From positions 119,214 through 183,213 of the forward strand of contig JAWLCW010000010.1 of the NCBI GenBank assembly GCA_041686935.1: 64,000 nt of DNA. Direction: 5' to 3'. The notes beneath the pieces are model-generated. The model saw only the letters and a list, made by a program, of their open reading frames with translations, did not search any database and was not told where the DNA came from. Position numbers and translations under genes: made by a program. The first letter of the stretch is position 1, and each line of letters opens with the position of its first letter. This document shows positions 1 through 9,065 of this stretch, one piece after another. This stretch comes from Mariniphaga sp041686935. GTDB taxonomy: Bacteria > Bacteroidota > Bacteroidia > Bacteroidales > Prolixibacteraceae.

Positions 1-2
1 GT

Positions 3-2240
3 ACCATTAAAAATATTTTTCTGGCCAAAGGTTTTCTCAATACCGATGTGAACATAGTTCAACGCGACGACACAATTCAAGCCAACAGCATCATTCTCGA
101 CATTTACGTCGATAAAAAAGAAAAAGTAAAAGTGAACGATGTTATCATCCATGGAAATGAAGCGATTGCTGACAGGGTGCTGGAAAGAGCCATGAAAAAA
201 ACCAACGCCAAAAAGTTGAGAAACTTTTTCAGAACCAAAAAGTTTTTGGAAGAAGAATTTGATAACGACAAGGTAAACCTGGTTGATAAATACAACGAAA
301 AAGGATATCGCGATGCAATTATTGTTGACGATACCCTTTACCAGGTTGAAGTGGGGAGAAAAAACAAACCACGGGTAAATATTGAATTATGGGTTGATGA
401 GGGAGAAAAATATTATTTTGGTGACATCAGGTGGGTAGGAAATACCGTTTACCCTGCCGATTATCTTAACAACTACCTTGGTATTGAAAAGGGCGACGTT
501 TTTAACCAGAAAGTTTTGGAAAAGAGGTTGTTTGATAACGATGAGGGATTAAACAATCTGTACCTTGATCAGGGATACCTGTTTTTTGATTTGCAGCCCA
601 TTGAAGTAAATATTGATAATGATACCATCAATTATGAAATGCGGATTCGTGAAGGGAAACAGGCAACTATTGATAAAGTATTGATTACAGGCAATACAAA
701 AACTCACGAGCATGTAGCCCGCCGGGAGGTACGTACCTATCCCGGTGATTTATTCAGTAAAACACAGATTATAAGGTCTGTGAGGGAACTCGCACAACTT
801 GGTCACTTCGACCCTGAAGCTATTAATCCCGACGTAAGACCCAAGCCCGAAGATGGCACAGTTGATATAGAATATCAGTTGCAGGAAAAAGCCAACGACC
901 AAATTGAACTTTCGGGCGGCTGGGGTGCCGGAATGTTCGTAGGTTCAGTTGGGTTAAAGTTTGCCAATTTTTCTGTTCGCAATATTTTAAACAGAGAAGC
1001 ATGGAGGCCGTTACCCACAGGCGACGGTCAAACACTTAGCCTGAGATACCAAACCAGTGGCAGATATTATCGCACGGTAAGCCTTTCGTTTATTGAACCC
1101 TGGCTTGGCGGTAAAAAACCGAATTCATTTTCAATGAGTTTATCTCATTCCAGAATTAATTACAGCGCCAATAAATACTACCAAAGCTACAATCCTTATT
1201 ATGGCGGCGGTTACGGCGGATATCCTTACGGTGGCTATGGTGGGTATGGTTATGGCGGTTATGGAGGCTATGGCGGTTATGGTTATGATCCGTATGGCTA
1301 TGGCGGTTATTATGGTGGTTACCCGCAATACCAGTATAATTATGGTTCGGAAGATTCAGACCGCGCAAATGACCAGATTTGGGAAACTACTGCTTTAGCC
1401 ATGGGTTATGGTTATCGTCTTTCATTCCCCGACGACTATTTCACTGTTTATCATGAAATGTCGTTCGAGCATTATCTGTTGCAGAATATGGGAAGCTATT
1501 TCTACTTTCTTGCAGATGAAAACGGACAGGTAAACGGAACTTTCAACAATTTCAGTTTAAAAACAGTGTTTGGAAGAAACTCGGTGGATAACCCGCTATA
1601 TTCACGTCGCGGTTCGCAATTTAGTCTTGCACTGAAAGCGACACCCCCGTATTCTCTGTTTTCAGGAAAAGATTACAGTTCACCCGATATTTCAAACGAA
1701 GAAAAATACAAGTTTATAGAGTATCACAAATGGTTGTTTAAGGGACAGGTTTTTAATCCGATATCCAGAAATACAAATTTGGTTTTGCGCACAGCAGTTG
1801 AGCTTGGATTTTTAGGTTATTATGACCCTTACCGCCCATCACCTTTCGAGGGTTTCATTGTTGGGGGATCCGGAATGTCGGGATATAACATTTACGGTAC
1901 CGATTACGTGTCGCTGAGAGGTTACAAAGACTTTAGCCTTAGCCCTCAAAGCGGTTCAAAAATGTATTCCAAATTCACAATGGAAATGCGGTATCCGGTT
2001 ACATTAAAACCCAGTGCCACCATTTACGCTTTAACCTTTTTGGAGGCGGGAAATGCCAATATGAGTTTTCAGAATTATAACCCATATAAACTCTATCGCT
2101 CTGCAGGTATAGGCGTTCGGATTTTCCTTCCAATGTTTGGGTTAATGGGTATTGATTGGGGGTATGGATTTGACCAGATACCCGGTGCACCCGATGCAAG
2201 CGGAAGTCAGTTCCACTTTGTTATTGGTCAGCAATTCTGA
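3..2240 (+). CDS. bamA: Outer-membrane assembly factor BamA (5' truncated)
   Basis: BamA is the central Omp85 protein that folds and inserts beta-barrel proteins into the outer membrane. The reading frame is open from base 3, so the start and first POTRA domains lie outside the window. About the first 300 visible residues are POTRA repeats (for example GNEAI, GNTVYP and ITGNTKTHEHV segments), followed by a 16-strand-type barrel that ends in a terminal phenylalanine (FHFVIGQQF), the usual outer-membrane C-terminal signature. A Gly/Tyr-rich stretch of about 50 residues (bases 1197-1347) sits in the barrel, probably in an extracellular loop. It is followed by two OmpH/Skp chaperone genes, the standard Bacteroidota arrangement. 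The GTG at base 48 is only an internal codon. Family assignment is firm. Confidence 0.95.
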   Translation, partial: TIKNIFLAKGFLNTDVNIVQRDDTIQANSIILDIYVDKKEKVKVNDVIIHGNEAIADRVLERAMKKTNAKKLRNFFRTKKFLEEEFDNDKVNLVDKYNEKGYRDAIIVDDTLYQVEVGRKNKPRVNIELWVDEGEKYYFGDIRWVGNTVYPADYLNNYLGIEKGDVFNQKVLEKRLFDNDEGLNNLYLDQGYLFFDLQPIEVNIDNDTINYEMRIREGKQATIDKVLITGNTKTHEHVARREVRTYPGDLFSKTQIIRSVRELAQLGHFDPEAINPDVRPKPEDGTVDIEYQLQEKANDQIELSGGWGAGMFVGSVGLKFANFSVRNILNREAWRPLPTGDGQTLSLRYQTSGRYYRTVSLSFIEPWLGGKKPNSFSMSLSHSRINYSANKYYQSYNPYYGGGYGGYPYGGYGGYGYGGYGGYGGYGYDPYGYGGYYGGYPQYQYNYGSEDSDRANDQIWETTALAMGYGYRLSFPDDYFTVYHEMSFEHYLLQNMGSYFYFLADENGQVNGTFNNFSLKTVFGRNSVDNPLYSRRGSQFSLALKATPPYSLFSGKDYSSPDISNEEKYKFIEYHKWLFKGQVFNPISRNTNLVLRTAVELGFLGYYDPYRPSPFEGFIVGGSGMSGYNIYGTDYVSLRGYKDFSLSPQSGSKMYSKFTMEMRYPVTLKPSATIYALTFLEAGNANMSFQNYNPYKLYRSAGIGVRIFLPMFGLMGIDWGYGFDQIPGAPDASGSQFHFVIGQQF
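1197..1347 (+). repeat. Gly/Tyr-rich low-complexity coding segment inside bamA
   Basis: The codons repeat GGC/GGT and TAT/TAC in units of the form YGG or GGYGGY, giving a degenerate tandem repeat within the barrel-coding part. It looks like an expanded surface loop. The antisense frames are His/Ile-rich shadows and not genes. Confidence 0.85.
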
Positions 2241-2304
2241 TAGTTACATATTTGGCATAAAATATGATAATACGCTTATTAGTTTTAACGAAAATAATTT
2301 AGCC

Positions 2305-2817
2305 ATGAAAAAAATAATATTAACACTAACCACCCTGATGCTTTTCAGTGGAATTACTTTCGCCCAGAAATTTGGTTTTATTGATTCAGGTTATATCCTT
2401 GAAAATATCCCGGCTTTCAGGGCGGCTCAGGAACAATTAAATCAGCTTTCAGGGCAATACCAAAAAGAGCTTGAGTCGATGCATGCCGAAATTGAGCAAA
2501 TGTATCAGGATTATCAGGCTGAAAGTGTTTTGCTGTCGGAAGACATGAAACGCAAACGTGAGGATGTAATTATTACAAAAGAAAAAGATTACAAACAATT
2601 GCAACGGAAATATTTCGGACCGGAAGGAGATTTATTTCAGAAACGGCAAAGCCTTGTAAAACCAATTCAGGATGACATTTTCAGCGCCGTACAGGAAATT
2701 GCCAATGAGGGAAGTTATGCAGTAATTTTTGACAAAGCTGACGGTACAACACTGTTTTTTACCAACCCAAGGTATGATTTAAGTGATCAGATTCTTCAAA
2801 AACTCGGATATAAATAA
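2305..2817 (+). CDS. OmpH/Skp family periplasmic chaperone (first copy)
   Basis: This protein belongs to the Skp/OmpH family, which holds unfolded outer-membrane proteins in the periplasm for delivery to BamA. The ATG at 2305 begins a clean signal peptide (MKKIILTLTTLMLFSGITFA followed by Q). The open frame extends upstream into bamA, but those residues are not protein-like. The mature part starts with KFGFIDSGYILENIPAF, as in OmpH, then a long Gln/Glu/Lys-rich coiled coil of about 90 residues and a short C-terminal beta segment (YAVIFDKADGTTLFF). At 170 residues it has normal length. It follows bamA after 64 bp and precedes a paralogue. Confidence 0.9.
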   Translation: MKKIILTLTTLMLFSGITFAQKFGFIDSGYILENIPAFRAAQEQLNQLSGQYQKELESMHAEIEQMYQDYQAESVLLSEDMKRKREDVIITKEKDYKQLQRKYFGPEGDLFQKRQSLVKPIQDDIFSAVQEIANEGSYAVIFDKADGTTLFFTNPRYDLSDQILQKLGYK

Positions 2818-2825
2818 TTTATAAT

Positions 2826-2833
2826 TATATTTG
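2826..2833 (+). promoter_or_regulatory. Putative -7 promoter element of the second ompH gene
   Basis: TATATTTG matches the Bacteroidota -7 consensus TAnnTTTG, 29 bp before the ATG. No good -33 TTG is visible at the right distance. Confidence 0.45.
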
Positions 2834-2861
2834 TGACCAAAAATTTAATACTACGTTGATT

Positions 2862-3377
2862 ATGAGAAATTTAAAGAAAATTTTTATTTTGTTTTTGTTC
2901 GCGGTCGTAACCATTTCGGCCGGTGCACAAAACCTGAAATTCGGACATATAGATTTACAGGCTTTGGTTCAGGTTATGCCTGAAAGGACTGCCGCTGAAA
3001 CCGAATTTAATAAATTTCAGACTGATTTGGAAGAGGTTTTCGGTGAGATGCAACAAAATTACCAGCAGAAACTTACTGAACTTGAACAATTGGGTGCTGA
3101 AGCATCGGAAGTAAGAAGAAACGCAAAAATATCTGAACTTCAGGAGTTGCAGCAACGCATTCAAAATTATCAAATGACAGCGCAGCAGCAATTGCAGCAA
3201 AAACAGGCTGAACTGCTTTCTCCTGTTTTTGATAAAGCAGAAACTGTTATTGAGGAAGTTGCAAAAGAACAGGGTTTAATGTATGTTTTTGATATTGGTT
3301 CTCAGGTAGTTCTTTACAAATCGAACCAAAGCATCGATATTCTTCCCATGGTAAAACAGAAAATGGGAATCCAATAA
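2862..3377 (+). CDS. OmpH/Skp family periplasmic chaperone (second copy)
   Basis: This is a second Skp/OmpH-type chaperone, 171 residues, with a signal peptide ending near ISAGAQ and a mature start NLKFGHIDLQALVQVMPERTA. A Gln-rich coiled coil occupies roughly residues 45-125, then the beta-strand tail MYVFDIGSQVVLY. The ATG at 2862 is preferred over an in-frame TTG six bases upstream because it gives a regular signal peptide. A TATATTTG element lies 29 bp upstream and a strong terminator follows, so this copy may also be transcribed on its own. Its coiled coil is more Gln-rich than that of the first copy, suggesting divergence of client range, which is inference. Confidence 0.9.
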   Translation: MRNLKKIFILFLFAVVTISAGAQNLKFGHIDLQALVQVMPERTAAETEFNKFQTDLEEVFGEMQQNYQQKLTELEQLGAEASEVRRNAKISELQELQQRIQNYQMTAQQQLQQKQAELLSPVFDKAETVIEEVAKEQGLMYVFDIGSQVVLYKSNQSIDILPMVKQKMGIQ

Positions 3378-3399
3378 AATTTTTGTTTTTAAAACGAAT

Positions 3400-3431
3400 A
3401 GCCATCTTTCAACTGACAGATGGCTTTTTTT
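3400..3431 (+). terminator. Rho-independent terminator after the bamA-ompH cluster
   Basis: A perfect 8-bp stem (AGCCATCT / AGATGGCT) with a 10-nt loop is followed by a run of T. It closes the bamA-ompH-ompH unit. Confidence 0.9.
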
Positions 3432-3513
3432 ATGCTTTTAAGCTTCTTTTGTTGGATTAAACTGGAATTCAACTTATATTTATTGGGATCAATTCAAACT
3501 CAAAATTAAAAAT

Positions 3514-5352
3514 ATGAATGCGATATTACCAGAACAAGTTCCGGAAAACATTAAGGTTCCTAAGAATTCCATGTTGTTTGAAATTGCGTGGGAAGTTTGC
3601 AACCAGGTTGGTGGAATATATACGGTAATCCGGTCAAAAGTGCCGTCAGTAATTGAAAAATGGGGGAAGGAGAATTATTTTCTCATTGGTCCTTATTTTC
3701 CTGATCAGGCTGCAGCCCATTTCGATCGTGCTACTGATTTCTCCACGCCTGTGGGAAAAGCTGTTTTAAAAATGCAGGAACGTGGTTTTGAAGTTTATTA
3801 TGGACAATGGATTGTTTCGGGAAGACCGCATGTTGTGCTTTTTGATCCCTACTCGGTTTTCGACAAACTGGGTGAAATCAAACATTTCGTTTGGCAGGAT
3901 TACCATATTTCTTTACCAGGCCAGGATGAATTACTCGATAAAGTAGCAGCTTTCGGTTTTCAGGTAAAAGAATTTTTTCGGTATTTGTGTTCTTCCGGAT
4001 TTTGCGACAGCAGGGTTATAGCCCATTTTCATGAATGGATGGCCGGATTGCCAATTCCGGGTTTGCGAAAGGAAAATCTTGATATAAAAATTGTTTTTAC
4101 CACTCACGCTACACTTTTAGGCCGCTACCTGGCCATGAACGATAATAAATTTTACGACCATTTGGCTTTTTACAATTGGGAAAAGGAAGCTGATAATTTT
4201 AACGTCAGGGCAATAGCTGAAATTGAACGTGCTTCAGCACACGGCGCTCATGTTTTTACAACAGTCAGCGAACTTACTGCAAGAGAATGTACCCATCTTC
4301 TTGGCAGAACTCCCGATTTGATTCTTCCAAACGGATTGAATATACAACGGTTCGAGGCGCTTCACCATGTTCAAAACCAGCACCTCGAATACAAGGAGAA
4401 AATTCATGATTTTGTTATGGGGCATTTTTTCCAGAGTTATTCATTCGACCTCGACAATACGGTATATTTTTTTACATCGGGAAGGTATGAATACCACAAC
4501 AAAGGTTTTGATGTAACTCTTGAGGCACTGGCCCGGCTCAACTGGAGAATGCAGCAGTCAAATTCAGACATGACAGTGGTCGCTTTTTTTATTACCAAAA
4601 GGCCGTTTTATACTTTTAATCCTAACGTTTTACATTCCAAAGCTTTGATTGAGGATATTCACCGCGTTAGCGAAGAAATTAAAGAACAGGTTGGAAGAAG
4701 GTTATACACAAAAATTACATCGGACAACGGGCAGTACGAGTTTCCCGATTTGAGAGAAATGGTGGACGATTACCTGAAACTTAAACTGCGCCGCAATGTG
4801 CAATCATGGAAAAGTAATACCCTTCCCAAGATAGTAACCCACACACTTATTGATGATGCCAAGGATGAAATTCTGAACTTTTTACGAATGGCAGATATGG
4901 TGAATAACAGACATGATAAGGTAAAGATTGTTTATCATCCTGACTTTATTTCTACCTCAAATCCATTGTTTAAAATGGATTACAATCAGTTTGTTAGAGG
5001 TTGCCACCTTGGTATTTTTCCTAGTATGTATGAACCCTGGGGATACACTCCTCTGGAATGTCTTGCAAGTGGATTGCCTTCTATTACCAGTAACCTGGCA
5101 GGTTTTGGTGATTATGTAACACGAAACATTTTGGATCATGAAAAACAGGGAATGTATATTGTGGATAGAAAAGGTAAAGATTTTAATCAAACTGCCAATG
5201 ATCTGGCCGACATTATGTTACGGTTCGTGCAGATGACACGTAGGGAAAGGATTTCACTCAGGTATCGCAGCGAAGAGGCATCGTTACATTTCGACTGGTC
5301 GAACCTTGGACGGTTTTATGATGTAGCCTACAACCTGGCTGTTAAACGTTAA
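3514..5352 (+). CDS. Glycogen synthase, GT3 type
   Basis: This retaining glycosyltransferase of family GT3 (the animal/fungal glycogen synthase type) extends alpha-1,4-glucan chains from an NDP-glucose donor. At 612 residues it has the two Rossmann-like halves of the GT-B fold. The N-terminal signature EIAWEVCNQVGGIYTVIRSK (about residues 23-42) is typical of GT3. HFHEW and THATLLGRYLA follow, then the donor-site EPWGYTPLECLASGLP with the E-x7-E pair near residue 508. ATG 3514 directly precedes the conserved start. The gene stands alone after a terminator; murI follows by 20 bp and may be co-transcribed. GT3 enzymes are common in Bacteroidota in place of bacterial GT5 GlgA. Confidence 0.93.
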   Translation: MNAILPEQVPENIKVPKNSMLFEIAWEVCNQVGGIYTVIRSKVPSVIEKWGKENYFLIGPYFPDQAAAHFDRATDFSTPVGKAVLKMQERGFEVYYGQWIVSGRPHVVLFDPYSVFDKLGEIKHFVWQDYHISLPGQDELLDKVAAFGFQVKEFFRYLCSSGFCDSRVIAHFHEWMAGLPIPGLRKENLDIKIVFTTHATLLGRYLAMNDNKFYDHLAFYNWEKEADNFNVRAIAEIERASAHGAHVFTTVSELTARECTHLLGRTPDLILPNGLNIQRFEALHHVQNQHLEYKEKIHDFVMGHFFQSYSFDLDNTVYFFTSGRYEYHNKGFDVTLEALARLNWRMQQSNSDMTVVAFFITKRPFYTFNPNVLHSKALIEDIHRVSEEIKEQVGRRLYTKITSDNGQYEFPDLREMVDDYLKLKLRRNVQSWKSNTLPKIVTHTLIDDAKDEILNFLRMADMVNNRHDKVKIVYHPDFISTSNPLFKMDYNQFVRGCHLGIFPSMYEPWGYTPLECLASGLPSITSNLAGFGDYVTRNILDHEKQGMYIVDRKGKDFNQTANDLADIMLRFVQMTRRERISLRYRSEEASLHFDWSNLGRFYDVAYNLAVKR

Positions 5353-5372
5353 TATTGAAATTTGATAGTTTT

Positions 5373-6200
5373 ATGCACCATTCTCCAATTGGCGTTTTCG
5401 ACTCAGGATACGGTGGTTTAACAGTTTTAAAACAACTTGTACAAAAACTTCCTCAATACGATTTTCTGTATTTTGGCGATAATGCCCGGACTCCTTATGG
5501 TACAAGGTCGTTTAGGGTAGTTTATGAATATACGTTGCAAGCCGTTAGATATCTTTTTAGCCAAAATTGCCCGCTTGTTATTATAGCCTGCAATACGGCA
5601 TCGGCAAAAGCACTGCGAAATATTCAACAACTGGACCTGCCGCACATTGCACCCGGGAACAGGGTTTTGGGTGTAATTAGACCCAGTGTTGAAAAAGTTG
5701 CTGAAATTACCCGGAACGGACATGTGGGTGTACTGGGAACTCCGGGGACTGTAATTTCTGAATCCTATCCGATTGAATTGGAAAAATGGTCGGGTGGAAA
5801 GGTAAAATCCACAGTGCAGGAAGCATGCCCGTTGTGGGTACCGCTGGTGGAAAATAATGAAATTGAATCGGAAGGAGCTGAATACTTTGTCAGAAAAAAT
5901 ATCCGAAACCTTCTTCAAAAAGATGAAAATCTGGATACGCTGATTTTGGGTTGTACGCATTATCCGCTTTTAATTCAGCAAATCAGAAAATATGTTCCTG
6001 CCCATATTCATATTTTGGAACAGGGTCAGGTTGTTGCAGAAAAACTTTTGGATTACTTAAAACGCCATCCTGAAATGGAACTGAAATTATCAAAAGGAGG
6101 GAAAGTTGAATTTCAAACAACCGAATCGGCTGATAATTTTAACGAAAAAGCAGCTTTGTTTTTAGGGCAAAAGGTGAACGCTGAAACCATTCACCTTTAA
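5373..6200 (+). CDS. murI: Glutamate racemase
   Basis: MurI interconverts L- and D-glutamate, supplying D-Glu for peptidoglycan. The 275-residue protein begins MHHSPIGVFDSGYGGLTVLK, containing the DSGxGG motif, and has the two catalytic cysteines: Cys73 in IIACNTAS and Cys194 in LILGCTHYPLL. I chose the ATG at 5373; an in-frame TTG at 5355 would add six residues. It follows the glycogen synthase closely and converges with the minus-strand kinase gene only 14 bp away. Confidence 0.95.
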   Translation: MHHSPIGVFDSGYGGLTVLKQLVQKLPQYDFLYFGDNARTPYGTRSFRVVYEYTLQAVRYLFSQNCPLVIIACNTASAKALRNIQQLDLPHIAPGNRVLGVIRPSVEKVAEITRNGHVGVLGTPGTVISESYPIELEKWSGGKVKSTVQEACPLWVPLVENNEIESEGAEYFVRKNIRNLLQKDENLDTLILGCTHYPLLIQQIRKYVPAHIHILEQGQVVAEKLLDYLKRHPEMELKLSKGGKVEFQTTESADNFNEKAALFLGQKVNAETIHL

Positions 6201-6214
6201 CCCCGTCAGTTTTT

Positions 6215-7303
6215 TCAGGCAACCAAATCTTTTACCACATTTTTCATTTCACCGAATTGCTCTTCAATGCTGGTTAAAAGTTTGTATTGGGCCCTTGTAC
6301 GAATCAGGTTATGATCTTCTGATTTTATTTTATAATAATTATCGCCATCTATATAATCCATCAGAAAACGCAGAACCTGCTCATACGTAATGTATTTTGC
6401 AGAAAAAGGCAGGTATTCAATTTCCTTTTCAGTTAGAAATGAGCCTGCTTCTTCGAGGTATCCTTTGGCAAAGGCAGTAAAAATCTCCATATTCATCGAT
6501 ACGTTTTCCAGGTTGGTGTCGTCCTCCTTGCCGGTATTGGTGTAATAACGGATGGCATCACCAAAATCATTCAAAACCGTACTGTTTAAAACCGTATCCA
6601 AATCAATCACACAAAGCACATCGCCTTTTTTATCGAAAAGAATGTTATTAATTTTGGTATCGTTATGGCTTACCCGGGTTGGAATGGTTCCGTTTTCCAC
6701 CAGTTGCCAGAACTCCATCATTTCCTGGCGGCGGTTTTCAATCCAACTGATTTCTTCGGCAACTTTTGCTTTTCTTCCCACAGGATCCTTTTTCAGCACC
6801 GCATCCCACTGTTCGTAACGAATTCGTATGTTATGGAATCCGGGCAGGATATCAGTCAGTGGTTCTTTAAGGTCAGACACTAGCGACTGAAATTTTCCAA
6901 TTCCTTTACCGCCGGCATAAGCCAGATCAGGGGTTTCGGCTGCTTCGTAAGCAATAGTGTCTTCAATAAAAAGACAAACTGCCCAGTACTCTTCTTTCTC
7001 GTCAGTAAAATATAGTTTTCCGTCGTTTGCCGGAATAACAGTCATTGCTTCACGCATGGGGTCGCCCCCTGCTTTTATAACTTTCTCCTTAATATGGTCG
7101 CAAACCTTTTGGATATTTTCCATCATAGAGGGGATGGGAGAAAACACTTTTTTGTTTTTCCGCTGAAGAATGTATTTGGGCGAGTTTCCTTCCGTTTTTA
7201 TGATGTAAGTGTCGTTTATAAAACCTTCACCAAGAGGAACGACCTCTTTTATTTTTCCTTCAATCCGGAACTGGCTCGCAATTTTCATCAAATCAATGCT
7301 CAT
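6215..7303 (-). CDS. APH-family small-molecule kinase, probable sugar 1-kinase (NahK-like)
   Basis: This aminoglycoside-phosphotransferase-fold kinase has 362 residues. Visible motifs are the Gly-rich N-lobe (PLGEGFINDTYII), the catalytic loop RVSHNDTKINNILFD (HxDxxxxN) and the metal-binding CVIDLDTV. Proteins with this architecture include N-acetylhexosamine 1-kinase (NahK), and some databases call relatives 'mucin desulfatase'. The stop-to-start distance to the upstream nucleotidyltransferase gene is only 10 bp, so the pair probably forms a salvage route from free sugar to sugar 1-phosphate to NDP-sugar. The substrate is unknown, and an antibiotic-resistance role is unlikely from this context. 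Confidence 0.75.
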   Translation of the reverse strand: MSIDLMKIASQFRIEGKIKEVVPLGEGFINDTYIIKTEGNSPKYILQRKNKKVFSPIPSMMENIQKVCDHIKEKVIKAGGDPMREAMTVIPANDGKLYFTDEKEEYWAVCLFIEDTIAYEAAETPDLAYAGGKGIGKFQSLVSDLKEPLTDILPGFHNIRIRYEQWDAVLKKDPVGRKAKVAEEISWIENRRQEMMEFWQLVENGTIPTRVSHNDTKINNILFDKKGDVLCVIDLDTVLNSTVLNDFGDAIRYYTNTGKEDDTNLENVSMNMEIFTAFAKGYLEEAGSFLTEKEIEYLPFSAKYITYEQVLRFLMDYIDGDNYYKIKSEDHNLIRTRAQYKLLTSIEEQFGEMKNVVKDLVA

Positions 7304-7313
7304 AGAAATAATT

Positions 7314-8213
7314 TTAATAGAGTTTTACGGGATATTCTCCTTGTTCAATCAGTTTGTTAATTTTGGCAACAACACGAGGTTTGTCTTCTTTGTAAGTTAC
7401 TCCAAACCAGGGTGAGTCGGCTTTTAAAACTTTTACTGTGGCTTTTTTCTCCTGAATCATATCGAAAACCACCGAAGGGATGTAAATTTCCGATTTGGGT
7501 TCTTTGATATGGTCTTTCAGAAAATCGGTGAATTTTTTTTTAAGTATTGGGAAAACAGTGGGCTTAAAACCCCAAATGTTCATCGATGCACTTTCATTTC
7601 CTGTTAATTCTTTTTCACTCCCGCTTGGTTCAATGGAAATAATTTTTCCTTCTTTTTTCAAAATTTTTGTGGTTTCCACAATTTTCCGGAGCAAGTCTTT
7701 CTCGTCCACATCACAAATTCCACGCGAAACTGAACCGTAATCGGAAAGTGTATTGGAAAGTTTATAGCCAACCATGGAGTATTCCGTTGAATTTCCTGAT
7801 CGGGTTAAAAATTCAGCCATAACTTTATAGGCGTTGTTTCCATAAAAATCATCGGCATTTAATGCACAAAAAGGTTCCTTTATCACGTCTTTTGCAACCA
7901 GAATGGCGTGTGCCGTACCCCAGGGTTTTTCCCGACCCTCTGGTAAAAAGAATCCTTCGGGAAGATTGTCCAGTTCCTGAAAAACATATACTGTTTCAAT
8001 TTTGCCTTTTAATATGGGATCGAATTTTTCTTTGAATGCATCGGCAAAACTTTCGCGGATTACGAAAACTACTTTGCCAAAACCAGCCCTTATGGCATCA
8101 TAAATGGAATAATCAATAATTGCTTCACCGTTGGGACCAACCGGTTCAACCTGTTTAAGTCCGCCAAAACGGCTGCCCATACCGGCTGCAAGAATCAGAA
8201 GTGTTGGTTTCAT
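7314..8213 (-). CDS. Nucleotidyltransferase (NDP-sugar pyrophosphorylase family)
   Basis: This 299-residue GT-A-fold nucleotidyltransferase would join a sugar 1-phosphate to an NTP. The N-terminal signature LLILAAGMGSRFGGLKQVEPVG resembles the GlmU/RmlA/GalU nucleotide-binding loop, with GPNGEAIIDYSIYDA after it. ALNADDF is the metal-binding aspartate motif and WGTAHAILVAK precedes it. It lies upstream of the kinase gene and is transcribed with it. No left-handed beta-helix acetyltransferase domain is present, so it is not GlmU. Base and sugar specificity cannot be read from the sequence. Confidence 0.8.
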   Translation of the reverse strand: MKPTLLILAAGMGSRFGGLKQVEPVGPNGEAIIDYSIYDAIRAGFGKVVFVIRESFADAFKEKFDPILKGKIETVYVFQELDNLPEGFFLPEGREKPWGTAHAILVAKDVIKEPFCALNADDFYGNNAYKVMAEFLTRSGNSTEYSMVGYKLSNTLSDYGSVSRGICDVDEKDLLRKIVETTKILKKEGKIISIEPSGSEKELTGNESASMNIWGFKPTVFPILKKKFTDFLKDHIKEPKSEIYIPSVVFDMIQEKKATVKVLKADSPWFGVTYKEDKPRVVAKINKLIEQGEYPVKLY

Positions 8214-8349
8214 TAATGTGTGATTTTTATTTGAAATAAATATTCGGCTACGAAAGAAATAAATCTTTTTGATAATGAAAAATCCTGTCCTGAAAAGTTC
8301 TTAAAATAATTAAAAAGAGAGTGGATGAACAGGCGGTTTTTGGAGAGCA

Positions 8350-8862
8350 TTATTTGTACCAACTGGCATAAGTACCGTATGAATCGGCAATCCGGTTGAT
8401 TTCGTTTTCCAAAAGTTCCTTACTTATTTTTTTTATTTTTTTTGCCGGGATTCCTGCATAAACACTTTCGCTTTCCACAATAGTGCCTTTGGTTACAACT
8501 GAACCAGCCGCAATAATGGAATTGCTTTCAACCACAGCATTGTCGAGCACAACGGCATTCATTCCAACCATTACATTGTCGTGAAGCGTGCAGCCATGTA
8601 TTATGGCCCCATGTGCAATGGTTACGTTGTTCCCAATATTGGTTGGCGATTTTTGATAGGTGGCATGGATGACTGCGTTATCCTGAATATTTGTATTGTT
8701 GCCTACTTTAATGTAATGAACATCGCCACGTAAAACCGCATTATACCAAACACTACAATTATCGCCAAGTTCAACATCACCAATGAGGATAGCTGTTTCT
8801 GCTAAAAAACAGTTTTTTCCGGTTTTGGGTGTTTTGTTGTTGAGTGTTTTTATCAGTGCCAC
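8350..8862 (-). CDS. Gamma carbonic anhydrase family protein
   Basis: The 170-residue protein is a left-handed beta-helix of hexapeptide repeats of the gamma carbonic anhydrase type (YrdA/PaaY/CaiE relatives). The three zinc-ligand histidines are visible: NAVIHATY and IAHGAIIHGC. The N-terminal QDNAVIH and C-terminal helix (NEINRIADSYGTYASWYK) are typical. The start is GTG at 8862; the nearby ATG is out of frame. It may hydrate CO2 or be an acyl-CoA-related metalloprotein; activity in this family varies. It is divergent from korA. Confidence 0.88.
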   Translation of the reverse strand: MALIKTLNNKTPKTGKNCFLAETAILIGDVELGDNCSVWYNAVLRGDVHYIKVGNNTNIQDNAVIHATYQKSPTNIGNNVTIAHGAIIHGCTLHDNVMVGMNAVVLDNAVVESNSIIAAGSVVTKGTIVESESVYAGIPAKKIKKISKELLENEINRIADSYGTYASWYK

Positions 8863-8886
8863 TTTTGCCCATATTTAAATTGATTC

Positions 8887-8894
8887 CAAATATA
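8887..8894 (-). promoter_or_regulatory. Putative -7 element for the gamma carbonic anhydrase gene
   Basis: On the minus strand the bases read TATATTTG, an exact match to TAnnTTTG, 25 bp before the GTG. A -33 element is not evident. Confidence 0.4.
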
Positions 8895-9065
8895 TCAAAA
8901 CCTTTAAATATTTGGATATGTCATTAGCAACTTGTTAAATAATGGTTATTTTTGTTTTTTGAATATTTCAGGAAAAAAGATAAGCCGATTCTAAAATTAC
9001 AGTTTATTAGTTTTAGGGTCGTTTTTCTTTTGAATTTGTAACAGTGAAACAAAAAACCATATATA

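Noticed and set aside
1140..1398. Several His-, Ile- or Met-rich open frames overlapping the BamA Gly/Tyr segment
   Set aside because: They arise from the low-complexity codons of BamA in other frames. No start context or family support.
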